DNA from: Arachis hypogaea
Lineage: Eukaryota; Streptophyta; Magnoliopsida; Fabales; Fabaceae
Direction: 5' to 3'
Length of the DNA stretch: 64,000 nt
Assembly: GCF_003086295.3 (NCBI RefSeq)
Contig: NC_092054.1
Location: forward strand, 39,129,294 to 39,193,293
Made by a program: the position numbers and the translations under genes. Shown here one piece after another: positions 35,485 to 47,200 of the stretch; the stretch's first letter is position 1; every line of letters begins with the position of its first letter. The notes below the pieces were generated by a model. That model had not been told where the DNA came from and did no database searches. It worked only from the letters and a program-made list of their open reading frames with translations.

Positions 35485-36990
35485 TGAAGGTTGTAGAAGG
35501 CTTAGAGAAGGGGGTTGAATCTATGACCTTCTTTTAAGTTAATGAAATAACCCTTTGAAAACAAACTTTCAATCTGAATCTGTTTGAACTCAGCAGAGAA
35601 AAATTTATGAGACAATTTATTTTTGTCTCAAGAATATCAGAAAATAGAATAGAGCAGGGAAGAGAGAAGCTGACACCATCATATATCCTGGTTCAGTTGC
35701 CTTGTTCAATGCAACCTACATCCAGTCTCCACCACAACAGTGGTGAAATTTCCACTATAGTTAAAGTATTACATACACCAATTCCACAGGATTGACACAA
35801 TCAATTCTCACACAAGTTCTAACCTAACTCGACTTAGTTATGCTAATACCAAACTCTCCACTCTTAATGCTCACCCAACTAAGAAAGGGGTACCTCACAG
35901 GTACAAGATACAAGACACAGAATCAACCTAAAGAAATCTGAAATTACTCCAGGCTTTTCACTCAAGTGTATCACTCTGCCTCTTTCCACTCTTAGGCTTT
36001 TACTTGAGCTCTCTCATTCTGCCTTTTACCTCAAGAAATTATAGAAATATAAACATTAAAAAGAAAATTTCAATCTATAAAACATGAAGGAGATTGATGC
36101 TTCAATAGCCTCTTTGCTATGTGATAAACCAGATTTGCTTGCCTCTGATTCAGTTCCTCATTCTAGTGGAATGCTCCTTTGACTAGGAAGCATTGTCCAA
36201 GTTGATGAACTTCTTTAGAGAACTCTTCTCAGAACATACACCTCAAACACTGGTTATCTCTCCTTGACTTCTGAAGAATGAAAAATATTCTTTTGTATCT
36301 CCTTGCATGTTGCTGAGTTGCACTCTCCTAGGTCAACTCTCGAGCTGTGTGCTTCACCAACTCACCATCTCACTTTTTCCAGTTAATCCCTAAATTAGAA
36401 GCTTTGGTTCTGACCTTCTTTGTTGACCAAAAGCCACAGGACAGCAGAAACAAATATTTTCAATGGTAAACCCAGATCTTAGCCATTGAAATACTACTTG
36501 ATCCCCAAGACACATTTTTTACTGTAGATTCACAGTAATGTTGAACAAAGATCATCTTTCCCATGTATCCCAATTTGGAGTGGCAGAGAGTTGAAGATGA
36601 AGAGAAGAAAATGAGATGCATGTAGAAGGAAATAAAATCACCTTTAGCTTCTGACCTCTTCTTGATATAGATTGATGTGGGTGATTAGACTTCAACCTTT
36701 TTGCTAAACCTTCTCTTTCTTGCTTCTTTGGTGAACAGCTTAGGAGCTAAGCATTCTCTCTCTTTCTCTGAGTTCTGACCGAGACAGGAAAAAGTGAGCA
36801 TTGCTTTCGAAGCAAAATGGAGGGATTAGCCTTGAGTGATATCAAATCGAGCATAGGTTCAATTAGATTCAATTAGACCATTTTGATTTCTTTGCTTTGT
36901 TTTTTTTGGGCTTCCTTTGGATTGTGGCCCACCAGCCTTGTTTATATTTTTCATCCACTTGGGCTACTGCTTCATATTGATTTTTGGCCT

Positions 36991-38755
36991 TGGTGCACGA
37001 AATTGTGATGTCCAGGCTCAAACTATTTCTGGCACGTGAGCAACTTGGTACGCGTAATCGTGATTACACATTCATAATTTGTCACAACTTCGATACAACT
37101 AACCAGCAAGTGCACTGGGTCGTCCAAGTAATACCTTACGTGAGTAAGGGTCGAATCCCACGGAGATTGTTGGTATGAAGCAAGCTATGGTCACCTTGCA
37201 AATCTCAGTTAGGCAGATATAAATGGATAATGATGTTTTCGAATTTAATATAATAAAATAGGGATAGAGATACTTATGTAAATCATTGGTAGAAATTTCA
37301 GATAAGCGAATGGAGATGCTTTTCGTTCCTCTGAACCTCTGCTTTCCTGCTATCTTCATCCAATCAGTCTCACTCCTTTCCATGGCTGGCTTTATGTGAT
37401 ACATCACCACTGTCAATGGCTACTTTCGGTCATCTCTCGGGAAAATGATCCAATGCCCTGTCACGGCACGGCTAATCGTCTGGAGGCATCACCCTTGTCA
37501 ATGGCTTCATCTTATCCTCTCAGTGAATAATATGCTCACGCACCCTGTCACGGCATGGCTATTCATCTGTCAGTTCTCGTTCATGCTGGAATAGGATTTA
37601 CTATCCTTTTGCGTCTGTCACTAACGCCCTGCAATCGCGAGTTAGGAGCTCGTCACAGTCATTCAATCATTGAATCCTACTCGGAATACCACAGATAAGG
37701 TTTAGACTTTCCGGATTCTCTTGAATTCCGCCATCATTCTAGCTTACACCACGAAGATTCTGGTTAAGAGATCTAAGAGATATTCATTCTAGCTTATTTC
37801 ATGTAGAACGGAAGTGTTTGTCAGGCACGTGTTCATAGGGGAGATGGTGATGAGCATCACACGTAATCATCACCTTCATCACATTCTTGGGTGCGAATGG
37901 ATATCTTAGAAGCGAAATAAGATGAATTGAATAGAAAACAGTAGTACTTTGCATTAATCTTTGAGGAACAGCAGAGCTCCACACCTTAATCTATGGAGTG
38001 TAGAAACTCTACCGTTGAAAATACATAAGTGAAAGGTCCAGGCATGGCCGAGATGGCCAGCCCCCTAAAACGTGATCAATAGTCTCCTAAGATGAACAAT
38101 GGATTAAAACTGAGACCAAAGATGCCTAATACAATAGTAAAAGGTCCTATTTATAATAAACTAGCTACTAGGGTTTATATGAGTAAGTAATTGATGCATA
38201 AATCCACTTCCGGGGCCCACTTGGTGTGTGTTTGGGCTGAGCCTGAGTGTTGCACGTGCAGAGGCCATTTGTGGAGTTGAACGCCAGTTTCTGTGCCAGT
38301 TTGGGCGTTCAACTCTGGTTTTGGATCCTTTTCTGGCGCTGGACGCCAGATTTGGGCAGAAGGCTGGCGTTGAACGCCAGTTTACGTCATCAATTATTGG
38401 CCAAAGTATGGACTATTATATATTGCTGGAAAGCCCGGGATGTCTACTTTCCAACGCAATTAGAAGCACGCCATTTCAAGTTCTGTAGCTCCAGAAAATC
38501 CACTTTGAGTGCAGGGAGGTCAGAATCCAACAGCATCAGCAGTCCTTCTTCAATCTCTGAATCTGATTTTTGCTCAAGTCCCTCAATTTCAGCCAGAAAA
38601 TACCTGAAATTACAGAAAAACACACAAACTCATAGTAAAGTCCAGAAATGTGAATTTAACATAAAAACTAATGAAAACATCCCTAAAAGTAACTAGATCC
38701 TACTAAAAACATACTAAAAACAATGTCAAAAAGCGTATAAATTATCCGCTCATCA
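36991..38755 (-). repeat. 3' LTR of element B
   Basis: Plus-strand ends TGGTGCACGA and CCGCTCATCA. Contains four GGCGTTNAACGCC-type units (38272-38380) about 31 bp apart, one GGAAAG...CTTTCC inverted repeat (38428-38455) and the two U5 hairpins (37100-37160). Confidence 0.93.
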
Positions 38756-38773
38756 CAACACCAAACTTAAATT

Positions 38774-38793
38774 GTTGCTTGTCCCCAAGCAAC
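38774..38793 (-). other. hairpin before the 3' LTR of element B
   Basis: Stem GTTGCTTG/CAAGCAAC with a GGGA loop (minus strand), followed towards the LTR by TTTAAGTTTGGTGTTG. Same position as in element A. Confidence 0.8.
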
Positions 38794-39410
38794 TGAAAAT
38801 CAAATAGGATAAAAAGAAGAGAATATACTATAAATTCCAAACTATCAATGAAACATAGCTCCAATCATATGAGCGGGACTTATAGCTTTTTGCCTCTTGA
38901 ATAGTTTTGGCATCTCACTTTATCCATTGAGGGTCAGAATGATTGGCATCTATAGGAACTTCAGATTTCGAATAGTGTTATTGACTCTCCTAGTTTAGTA
39001 TGATGATTCTTGAACACAGCTTTTTTATGAGTCTTGGCCGTGGCCCTAAGCACTTTGTTTTCCAGTATTACCACCGGATACATAAATGCCACAGACACAT
39101 AATTGGGTGAACCTTTTCAGATTGTGACTCAGCTTTGCTAAAGTCTCCAATTAGAGGTGTCCAGGGTTCTTAAGCACACTCTTCTTTTGCTTTGGACCTT
39201 GACTTTAACCGCTCAGTCTCAAGTTTTCACTTGACACCTACACGCCACAAGCACATGGTTAGGGACAGCTTGGTTTAGCCGCTTAGACCAGGATTTTATT
39301 CCTTTAGGCCCTCCTATCCACTGATGCTCAAAGCCTTGGGATCCCTTTTTTATTTGCCCTTGCCTTTTGGTTTTAAGGGTTATTGGCTTTTTCTGCTTGC
39401 TTTTTCTTTT

Positions 39411-39440
39411 TCTTTATTATTATTATTATTTTTTTTCGCC
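39411..39440. repeat. TTA-type microsatellite
   Basis: A run of ttattattattattatt followed by a T tract, in the 3' untranslated region of element B (38794-39875). The rest of that stretch has no ORF in the element's sense direction. Confidence 0.85.
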
Positions 39441-39875
39441 CCCTTTTTTTTTCTGCAAGCTTTGTTCTTTGCTGCTTTTTCTTGCTTCAAGAATCGTTTT
39501 TATGATTTTTCAGATTATCAAATAACATGTCTCCTAGTCATCATTCTTTCAAGAGCCAACATATTTAACATTCTTAAACAACAACTTCAAAAGACATATG
39601 CACTGTTCAAGCATACATTCAGAAAACAGGAAGCATTGTCACCACATCAATATAATTAGGCTAAGTTCAAGGATAAATTCGAAACTCATGTACTTCTTGT
39701 TCTTTTGAATTAAAACATTTTTCATTTAAGAGAGGTGATGGATTCATAGGACATTCATATCTTTAAGACAAAGTTACTAACTACTAATGATCATGTAATG
39801 AAGGCACAAACATAGATAAGCACATAACATAGAAAACGAAAAACAGAGAAAGCAAAAACAAGGAATGACTCCACC

Positions 39876-41024
39876 TTAGTGATGGTGGCGTTTCCTTCTT
39901 GAGGAACCAATGATGTCCTTGAGCTCTTCTATGTCTCTTCCTTGTCTTTGTTGCTCCTCCCTCATTGCTTTTTGATCTTCTCTTATTTCATGAAGCATGA
40001 TGGAGTGCTCTTGATGTTCCACCCTTAGTTGTCCCATATTGGAACTCAATTCTTCTAGGGAGGTGTTGATGTGCTCCCAATAGTTTTGTGGAGGAAAGTG
40101 CATTTGAGGCATTTCCGGAATCTCATGGTGATGAGCTTCTTGCGCCTCTTGAGCTCCATGACTGGGCTCTCTTGCTTGCTCCATCTTTTTCTTAGTGATG
40201 GGCTTTTCCTCTTTAATGAGGATATCTCCCTCTATGTCAATCCCAGCTGAATTGCATAGGTGGCAAATGAGGTGAGGAAAGGCTAACCTTGCCATGGTGG
40301 AGGACTTGTCAGCCACCTTGTAGAGTTCTTGAGGTATAATCTCATGAACTTCCACCTCTTCTCCAATCATGATGCTATGGATCATGATGGCCCGGTCTAT
40401 AGTAACTTCAGACCGGTTGCTAGTGGGAATGATTGAGCATTGAATAAACTCCAACCATCCTCTAGCTATAGGCTTGAGGTCCAATCTTCTTAGTTGAACC
40501 GGCTTGCCTTTGGAGTCAATCTTCCATTGAGCTCCTTCTACACATATGTCCATAAGGACTTGGTCCAACCTTTGATCAAAGTTGACTCTCCTTGTGTAGG
40601 GGCGTGCGTTCTCTTCCATGTATGGCAAGTTGAACGCCAACCTCACATTCTCCGGACTAAAATCTAAGTATTTCCCCCGAACCATTGTAACATAGTTCTT
40701 TGGATCCGGGTTCTTACTTTGATCATGGTTCTTGGTGATCCATGCATTGGCATAGAACTCTTGAACCATTAGGATGCCGACTTGTTGGATGGGATTTGTT
40801 AGAACTTTCCAACCTCTTCTTTGAATTTCATGTCGGATCTCCGGATACTCATTTCTTTTGAGTTTAAAAGGGACCTCAGGGATCACCTTCTTCTTGGCCA
40901 CAACATCATAGAAGTGGTCTTGATGGGCTTTGGAGATGAACCTTTCCATCTCCCATGACTCGGATTTGGAAGCTTTTATCTTCCCTTTCCCTCTTCTAGA
41001 GGATTCTCCGGTCTTTGATGCCAT
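39876..41024 (-). CDS. ORF2 of element B (putative plant transposon protein family)
   Basis: Intact, 382 codons from the ATG at 41024 (MASKTGESS). I prefer this start because the homologue in element A also begins MA-K-GxSS; a TTG frame extends seven codons upstream. The N-terminus is basic (RRGKGKIK, possible nuclear signal). The middle has IQRRGWKVLTNP, VQEFYANAWI, MVRGKYLDFSPENVRLAFNL and RGWLEFIQCSIIPTSNR, a pattern I associate with the Pfam 'putative plant transposon protein' family found downstream of pol in Athila-type elements, in the position of env-like ORFs. The C-terminus (MEQAREPSH onward) is Gln/Glu/His-rich with a likely coiled coil and a basic end (SRRKRHHH). I see no signal peptide or membrane segment, so it does not look like an envelope protein. 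Function unknown. It has its own TATA-like site upstream. Confidence 0.8.
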   Translation of the reverse strand: MASKTGESSRRGKGKIKASKSESWEMERFISKAHQDHFYDVVAKKKVIPEVPFKLKRNEYPEIRHEIQRRGWKVLTNPIQQVGILMVQEFYANAWITKNHDQSKNPDPKNYVTMVRGKYLDFSPENVRLAFNLPYMEENARPYTRRVNFDQRLDQVLMDICVEGAQWKIDSKGKPVQLRRLDLKPIARGWLEFIQCSIIPTSNRSEVTIDRAIMIHSIMIGEEVEVHEIIPQELYKVADKSSTMARLAFPHLICHLCNSAGIDIEGDILIKEEKPITKKKMEQAREPSHGAQEAQEAHHHEIPEMPQMHFPPQNYWEHINTSLEELSSNMGQLRVEHQEHSIMLHEIREDQKAMREEQQRQGRDIEELKDIIGSSRRKRHHH

Positions 41025-41079
41025 CAATGGTAATGGAAAAACCAAAAAGCTATGCTTTTACCAAACCAAACTTAGAATA

Positions 41080-41097
41080 TTGCTCGCCCTCGAGCAA
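41080..41097 (-). other. hairpin just upstream of ORF2, element B
   Basis: Stem TTGCTCG/CGAGCAA with an AGGG loop on the minus strand, followed by TATTCTAAGTTTGGT. Sits in the 5' untranslated part of the presumed ORF2 transcript, about 55 nt before the ATG. Confidence 0.75.
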
Positions 41098-41214
41098 GAA
41101 ACAAAAGAATAGAAGAAGAAGAAGAAGAAATATGGAGAGGGAGAGGAAGATGTGGTTTCGGCCAAGGAGAGTGTAGAGGGGTGTGTTGTGTGAATTTGAT
41201 GAAGAATGGAGGTC

Positions 41215-41222
41215 TTTATATA
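41215..41222 (-). promoter_or_regulatory. TATA-like site upstream of ORF2, element B
   Basis: Minus-strand TATATAAA about 190 nt before the ORF2 ATG, followed by an untranslated stretch. The equivalent in element A (55518) lies 189 nt before its ORF2 ATG. A transcript start is inferred, not shown. Confidence 0.5.
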
Positions 41223-41610
41223 GGGAAGGGAGGGGGGTTAAGGTTCGGCCATATGGGTGGGTTTGGGTGGGAAATTGGTTTTGAATTTTGAAGGTAGGTG
41301 GAGTTTATGAGGTAGGTTTATGGGGAAGAGTGGATGGATGTGAGTGGTGAAGAGGTGATGGGGAAGAGAGTTTGAGGTGATTGGTGAAGGGTTTTTGGGT
41401 AAGAGTGTTTATGGGGTTGTGTGAAAGAGAGTGGTGAGAAGAAGTGAGTGGAGGTAGGTGGGGATCCTGTGGGGTCCACGGATCCTGAGTGGATCCTGTG
41501 GGGTCTACAGATCCTGAGTGGATTCTGTGGGGTCCACAGATCCTGAGGTGTTCAAGGATTTACATCCCTGCACCCATTAGGCATGTAAAAATGCCTTTGT
41601 ATCCAATTCT

Positions 41611-41785
41611 GGGAGTTCAGCGCCAGGTTGGTGGCCATTTTGGGCGTTCAACGCCCATCTGTGTGCCATTTCTGGTGTTGAACGCCAGAACCATATCTGT
41701 TCTGGCGTTCAGCGCCCATAAGATGCCTATTTTGGGCGTTCAGCGCCAGAACCATGCTCTGTTCTGGCGCTGAACGCCAGACAGA
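41611..41785. repeat. palindrome array between gag-protease and ORF2, element B
   Basis: Six GGCGTTNAACGCC-type units with starts near 41611, 41642, 41671, 41702, 41733 and 41764 (spacing 31, 29, 31, 31, 31). Non-coding here. Confidence 0.85.
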
Positions 41786-41918
41786 TGCTCCTCCAGGGTG
41801 TGATTTTTCTTCTGCTGTTTTTGATTCCGTTTTCAATTTTTATATTTATTTTGTGACTCCACATGATCATGAACCTAAGAAAACATGAAAAACAATAAAA
41901 ATAAGAATTAGATAAACA

Positions 41919-41934
41919 TTGGGTTGCCTCCCAA
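41919..41934 (-). other. TTGGGAGGCAACCCAA hairpin after gag-protease, element B
   Basis: Self-complementary 16-mer on the minus strand, about 50 nt after the gag-protease stop. An identical one lies at 55103-55118 in element A. Confidence 0.65.
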
Positions 41935-41983
41935 CAAGCGCTTTTTTAATGTCAATAGCTTGACAGTGGGCTCTCATGGAGCC

Positions 41984-44311
41984 TCACATATGTGCAGAGC
42001 TTTGTTGAGACTCTCCAACACCAAACTTAGAGTTTGGATATGGGAGTTCAACACCAAATTTAGAGTTTGGTTGTGGCCTCCCAACACCAAACTTAGAGTT
42101 TGACTGTGGGGGCTCTGGTTGACTCTGCTTTGAGGGAAGCTTTTCAAGCTTCCTCTCCATGGTTGCAGAGGGAGATCCTTGAGTTTTGAATACAAGGGAG
42201 TTCTCATTCCATTGAAGGACTATTTCACCTCTGTCAACATCAATCACAGCTCTTGCTGTGGCCAGGAAAGGTCTTCCTAGGATGATGGATTCATCCTCTT
42301 CCTTTCCAGTATCCAGGACTATGAAATCAGCAGGGATGTAAAGGCCCTCAACCTTTACTAAAACGTCCTCTACTTGTCCATAAGCCTGTTTTCTTGAACT
42401 GTCTGCCATCTCTAATGAGATTTTAGCAGCTTGCACCCCATAGATTCCCAGTTTCTCTATTACAGAGAGGGGCATGAGGTTTATTCCTGAACCAAGGTCA
42501 CATAGAGCCTTAAAGATCATAGTGCCTATGGTACAGGGTATTATGAACTTTCCAGGATCCTGTCTCTTCTGAGGCAATGTCAGTTGATCCAGATCTCTTA
42601 GTTCATTGATGAACAAGGGAGGTTCAACTTCCCAAGTATCAATGCCAAATAATTTGGCATTCAGCTTCATGATTGCACCAAGAAACTTGGCAGTTTGCTC
42701 TTCAGTAACATCCTCATTCTCTTCAGAAGAGGAATACTCATCAGAGCTCATGAATGGCATAAGGAGGTTCAATGGAATCTCTATGGTCTCTAGATGAGCC
42801 TCAGATTCCTTTGGTTCCTCAGAGGGAAGCTCCTTATTGATCATTGGACGTCCCAGGAGGTCTTCCTCCTTGGGATTCACGTCCTCTCCTCTTCTCACAG
42901 GTTCGGCCATGGCGCTGATGTCAATGGCCTTGCACTCTCCTTTTGGGTTCTCTTCTGTATTGCTTGGGAGAGTACTAGGAGGGATTTCAGTGATCCTTTT
43001 ACTCAGCTGGCCCACTTGTGCTTCCAGATTTCTAATGGAAGACCTTGTTTCATTCATGAAACTTACAGTGGCCTTAGATAGATCAGAGACTATATTTGCT
43101 AATTTAGAAGCATTTTGTTCAGAGTTCTCTGTCTGTTGCTGAGTTGATGATGGAAAAGGTTTGCTATTGCTAAACCTGTTTCTTCCACCATTATTAAAGC
43201 CTTGTTGGGGCTTTTGATCCTTCCATGAGAAATTTGGATGATTTCTCCATGTTGAGTTATAGGTGTTTCCATAAGGTTCACCTAAGTAATTTACCTCTGC
43301 TATTGCAGGGTTCTCAGGATCATAGGCTTCTTCTTCAGAAGATGCCTCTTGAGTACTGTTGGATGCAGCTTGCATTCCATGCAGACTCTGAGAAATCATA
43401 TTGACTTGCTGAGTCAATATTTTGTTCTGAGCCAATATGGCATTCAGAGTATCAACTTCAAGAACTCCCTTCTTCATAGGCATCCCATTACTCACAGGAT
43501 TCCTTTCAGAAGTGTACATGAACTGGTTATTAGCAACCATGTCAATAAGTTCTTGAGCTTCTGCAGGTGTTTTCTTTAGGTGAATGGATCCACCTGCAGA
43601 AGTATCTAATGACATCTTAGATAACTCAGACAGACCATCATAGAATATATCCAGGATGGTCCATTCTGAAAGCATGTCCGAAGGACACTTTTTGGTCAAC
43701 TGTTTGTATCTTTCCCAAGCTTCATAGAGGGATTCACCTTCTTTCTGCCTGAAGGTTTGAACATCAGCTCTAAGCTTGCTCAGCTTTTGAGGAGGAAAGT
43801 ACTTGGCTAAGAAAGCCGTGACCAGCTTATCCCAAGAGTTCAGGCTGTCTTTAGGTTGAGAATCCAACCATAATCTAGCTCTATCTCTTACAGCAAAAGG
43901 GAAAAGCATGAGCCTGTAGACTTCAGGATCTACTCCATTAGTCTTAACAGTATCACATATCTGCAAGAATTCAGTTAAGAACTGAAAAGGATCTTCAGAT
44001 GGAAGTCCATGAAACTTGCAGTTCTGCTGCATCAGAGAAACTAATTGAGGTTTCAGCTCAAAATTGTTTGCTCCAATGGCAGGAATGGAGATGCTTCTTC
44101 CATGTAAATTGGAATTAGGTGCAGTAAAGTCACCAAGCATCTTCCTTACATTATTATTATTTTCGGCTGCCATCTCCTTTTCCTGTTCGAAAATTTCTGA
44201 AAGGTTATCTCTGGATTGTTGTATTTTGGCTTCTCTTAATTTTCTATTTAGAGTCCTTTCAGGTTCTGGATCTGCTTCCACAAGAATGTTCTTATCTTTG
44301 CTCCTGCTCAT
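41984..44311 (-). CDS. gag-pro: gag-protease polyprotein of element B
   Basis: Intact, 775 codons from MSRSKDKN. Residues about 50-330 form a gag domain: GRSISIPAIGANNFELKPQL, FHGLPSEDPFQFL, SWDKLVTAFLAKYFPP and EAWERYKQLTKKCP, the pattern of Athila-type gag. A Gln/Asn-rich stretch follows, then a protease-like region with ALCDLGSGINLMPLS (DLG where retroviral-type proteases have DSG or DTG, as in other Athila elements) and IILGRPFLATARAVIDV. No classical CCHC knuckle is visible. The C-terminus has three 11-residue repeats around NSKFGVG. The frame ends without any RT, so the protein could package RNA but the element needs a polymerase in trans. Confidence 0.88.
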   Translation of the reverse strand: MSRSKDKNILVEADPEPERTLNRKLREAKIQQSRDNLSEIFEQEKEMAAENNNNVRKMLGDFTAPNSNLHGRSISIPAIGANNFELKPQLVSLMQQNCKFHGLPSEDPFQFLTEFLQICDTVKTNGVDPEVYRLMLFPFAVRDRARLWLDSQPKDSLNSWDKLVTAFLAKYFPPQKLSKLRADVQTFRQKEGESLYEAWERYKQLTKKCPSDMLSEWTILDIFYDGLSELSKMSLDTSAGGSIHLKKTPAEAQELIDMVANNQFMYTSERNPVSNGMPMKKGVLEVDTLNAILAQNKILTQQVNMISQSLHGMQAASNSTQEASSEEEAYDPENPAIAEVNYLGEPYGNTYNSTWRNHPNFSWKDQKPQQGFNNGGRNRFSNSKPFPSSTQQQTENSEQNASKLANIVSDLSKATVSFMNETRSSIRNLEAQVGQLSKRITEIPPSTLPSNTEENPKGECKAIDISAMAEPVRRGEDVNPKEEDLLGRPMINKELPSEEPKESEAHLETIEIPLNLLMPFMSSDEYSSSEENEDVTEEQTAKFLGAIMKLNAKLFGIDTWEVEPPLFINELRDLDQLTLPQKRQDPGKFIIPCTIGTMIFKALCDLGSGINLMPLSVIEKLGIYGVQAAKISLEMADSSRKQAYGQVEDVLVKVEGLYIPADFIVLDTGKEEDESIILGRPFLATARAVIDVDRGEIVLQWNENSLVFKTQGSPSATMERKLEKLPSKQSQPEPPQSNSKFGVGRPQPNSKFGVELPYPNSKFGVGESQQSSAHM
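42017..42115 (-). repeat. 33-bp repeats at the end of the gag-protease ORF
   Basis: AACACCAAA-type units start at 42017, 42050 and 42083, exactly 33 bp apart, in frame. Each carries CCAAACTTAGAGTTTGG (or a variant), itself an inverted repeat, and each encodes NSKFGV. Confidence 0.85.
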
Positions 44312-47174
44312 ATGACAAAGAAGAAGGCACAGAAAAATAATAATAATAATGGAGATCCTTTATACCACAGTATAGGGATTCCTGTGTGAGTGGAAGAAGA
44401 GGAGGAGACAAAGAATGTAATATAATGGAAGAAACACAACTGTGAGGATGGAAGAGAGGTGAGATGAGATGTTAGGATATGAATGAATAAATAGAATGAG
44501 ATGGGGGAGGGATAATTTTCGAAAATTATTTTGAAAAAGAGTTAGTGATTTTCGAAAATGGTTTTTGAAAAATGTCAGTAATTTTTCGAAAATTTTTGAA
44601 ATCAAAAATAAAAAATAAAAATAATTAGTTAATTAAAAAGAAATTTTTGAAAAAGGGGGAGGTATTTTCGAAAATTAGAAAGGGAGAATTAGTTAGGTGG
44701 TTTTGAAAAAGTTAAGAAACAAACAAAAAGTTAGTTAGTTAGTTGAAACAATTTTTGAAAACCAATTTTGAAAAGGTAGTTAGGAGGTTAGGAAAGATAT
44801 TTTGAAAAGATATTTTTTTTGAAAAAGATAAGATGAGAAGATATTTTTGAAAAGATATGATAGAAATTAGTTTTGAAAAAAGATTTTATCTTAAAAATCT
44901 CAATTAATGACTTGATTCACAAGAAATCACAAGATATGATTCTAGAACTCAAAGTTTGAATCTTTCTTAACAAGCAAGTAACAAACTTCAAATTTTTGAA
45001 TCAAAACATAAATTGATTATGTTATTTTCGAAAATTTGGTATAAAAAATAAGAAAAAGATTTTTGAAAAAGATTTGATTTTTGAAAAAGATTTTGAAAAA
45101 GATAAGATTTTCAAATTGAAAATTTGATTTGACTCATAAGAAACAACTTGATTTTTAAAAATTTTTGAAAAAGTCAACTCAAATTTTCGAATTTGATGAG
45201 AGAAAAAGGGAAAGATATTTTTTTGATTTTTGAAACTTTTATGAAAAACATGAAAATTATGCAATGCGTGAAATTTTTAGATCAAAACATGTGATGCATG
45301 CAAGAATGCTATGAATGTCAAGATGAACACCAAGAACACTTTGAATGCCAAGATGAACATCATAGACACAATTTTGAAAAACTTTTAATGCAAAGAAAAC
45401 ATGCAGGACACCAAACTTAGAATTCTTTAATTCTTACGCACTAAGAATTCAAGAATGCATATGATAAACATGAAAAGACACAAAACAAAAAATCATCAAG
45501 ATCAAACAAGAAGACTTACCAAGAACAACTTGAAGATCATGAAGAACACTATGATTGCATGATATTTTCGAAAAAATGCAAGATGCATATGCAAGTGACA
45601 CCAAACTTATGATATGACTCAAGACTCAAACAAGAAACAGAAAAATATTTTTGATTTTTATGATTTTCTAATTTTTTTTACTTTTATTTTATATTTTTCG
45701 AAAATTATATGAAAAAGGAAAATAAGGATTCCAAAATTTTTAATATGAATTCCAGGAATCTTGCATTCTTAGTCTAAAGCTTCAGTCCAGGAATTAGACA
45801 TGGCTCACTAGCCAGCCAAGCTTTCAAAGAAAGCTCCAGTCCAAAACACTAGACATGGCCAATGGCCAGCCAAGCTTCAGCATTTAACACCAGAGTATAT
45901 TGATCTTGATAACAAATTGCTGCTCATCATTTATCAAGTATGTAACTTACCTCTGATGGTTTGGAAGCCTCAGTCCAAAAGAATTTAGACATGGCTTTAC
46001 AGCCAGCCAGGCTTCACATGCTTCATGAAACACTAGAATTCATTCTTAAAAATCTTGAATACAATTTTTGAAAAAGATTTTGAAAAAGATAAGATTTTCA
46101 AATTGAAAATTTGATTTGACTCATAAGAAACAACTTGATTTTTAAAATTTTTTGAAAAAGTCAACTCAAATTTTCGAATTTGATGAGAGAAAAAGGGAAA
46201 GATATTTTTTTGATTTTTGAAACTTTTATGAAAAACATGAAAATTATGCAATGCATGAAATTTTTAGATCAAAACATGTGATGCATGCAAGAATGCTATG
46301 AATGTCAAGATGAACACCAAGAACACTTTGAATGCCAAGATGAACATCATAGACACAATTTTGAAAAACTTTTAATGCAAAGAAAACATGCAGGACACCA
46401 AACTTAGAATTCTTTAATGCTTACGCACTAAGAATTCAAGAATGCATATGATAAACATGAAAAGACACAAAACAAAAAATCATCAAGATCAAACAAGAAG
46501 ACTTACCAAGAACAACTTGAAGATCATGAAGAACACTATGAATGCATGATATTTTCGAAAAAATGCAAGATGCATATGCAAGTGACACCAAACTTATGAT
46601 ATGACTCAAGACTCAAACAAGAAACAGAAAAATATTTTTGATTTTTATGATTTTCTAATTTTTTTTATTTTTATTTTATATTTTTCGAAAATTATATGAA
46701 AAAGGAAAATAAGGATTCCAAAATTTTTAATATGAATTCCAGAAATCTTGCATTCTTAGTCTAAAGCTTCAGTCCAGGAATTAGACATGGCTCACTAGCC
46801 AGCCAAGCTTTCAAAGAAAGCTCCAGTCCAAAACACTAGACATGGCCAATGGCCAGCCAAGCTTCAGCATTTAACACCAGAGTATATTGATCTTGATAAC
46901 AAATTGCTGCTCATCATTTATCAAGTATGTAACTTACCTCTGATGGTTTGGAAGCCTCAGTCCAAAAGAATTTAGACATGGCTTTACAGCCAGCCAGGCT
47001 TCACATGCTTCATGAAACACTAGAATTCAAAAAATCTTGAATACAATTTTTGAAAACACATTTTTTTTTCGAAAACAAATGGGACAATTGTTGAAAATAT
47101 TTTTGAAAACAAAACGAAAAGAAAATTACCTAATCTGAGCAACAAGATGAGCCGTCCGTTGTCCAAACTCAAAC
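44312..47174 (-). other. leader region of element B
   Basis: 2.9 kb between primer site and gag on the minus strand, AT-rich, with many TTTTCGAAAA and TTTTCAAAA stretches and CACCAAACTTA (AAGTTTGGTG) copies. Holds a 987-bp duplication, listed separately. No ORF. Confidence 0.8.
45061..47034. repeat. 987-bp direct tandem duplication in the leader of element B
   Basis: gataagattttcaaattg occurs at 45101 and 46088, a 987-bp offset, and sequence matches nearly base for base through the unit. Copy 1 is about 45061-46047 and copy 2 about 46048-47034. Each copy holds three sub-repeats of the form CAGTCCA-AGACATGGC-GCCAGCCA (first ones near 45785, 45837 and 45972). Confidence 0.93.
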
Positions 47175-47176
47175 AA

Positions 47177-47194
47177 TTCCCGGCAACGGCGCCA
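47177..47194 (-). other. tRNA-Asp primer-binding site of element B
   Basis: Minus strand TGGCGCCGTTGCCGGGAA, six bases inside the 5' LTR. Differs from the site at 21397 only at the end. Confidence 0.85.
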
Positions 47195-47200
47195 AAAATT

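Noticed and set aside
39876..41024. ORF2 as an env-like membrane protein
   Set aside because: The position fits the env-like slot, but I see no signal peptide, membrane segment or furin-like site.
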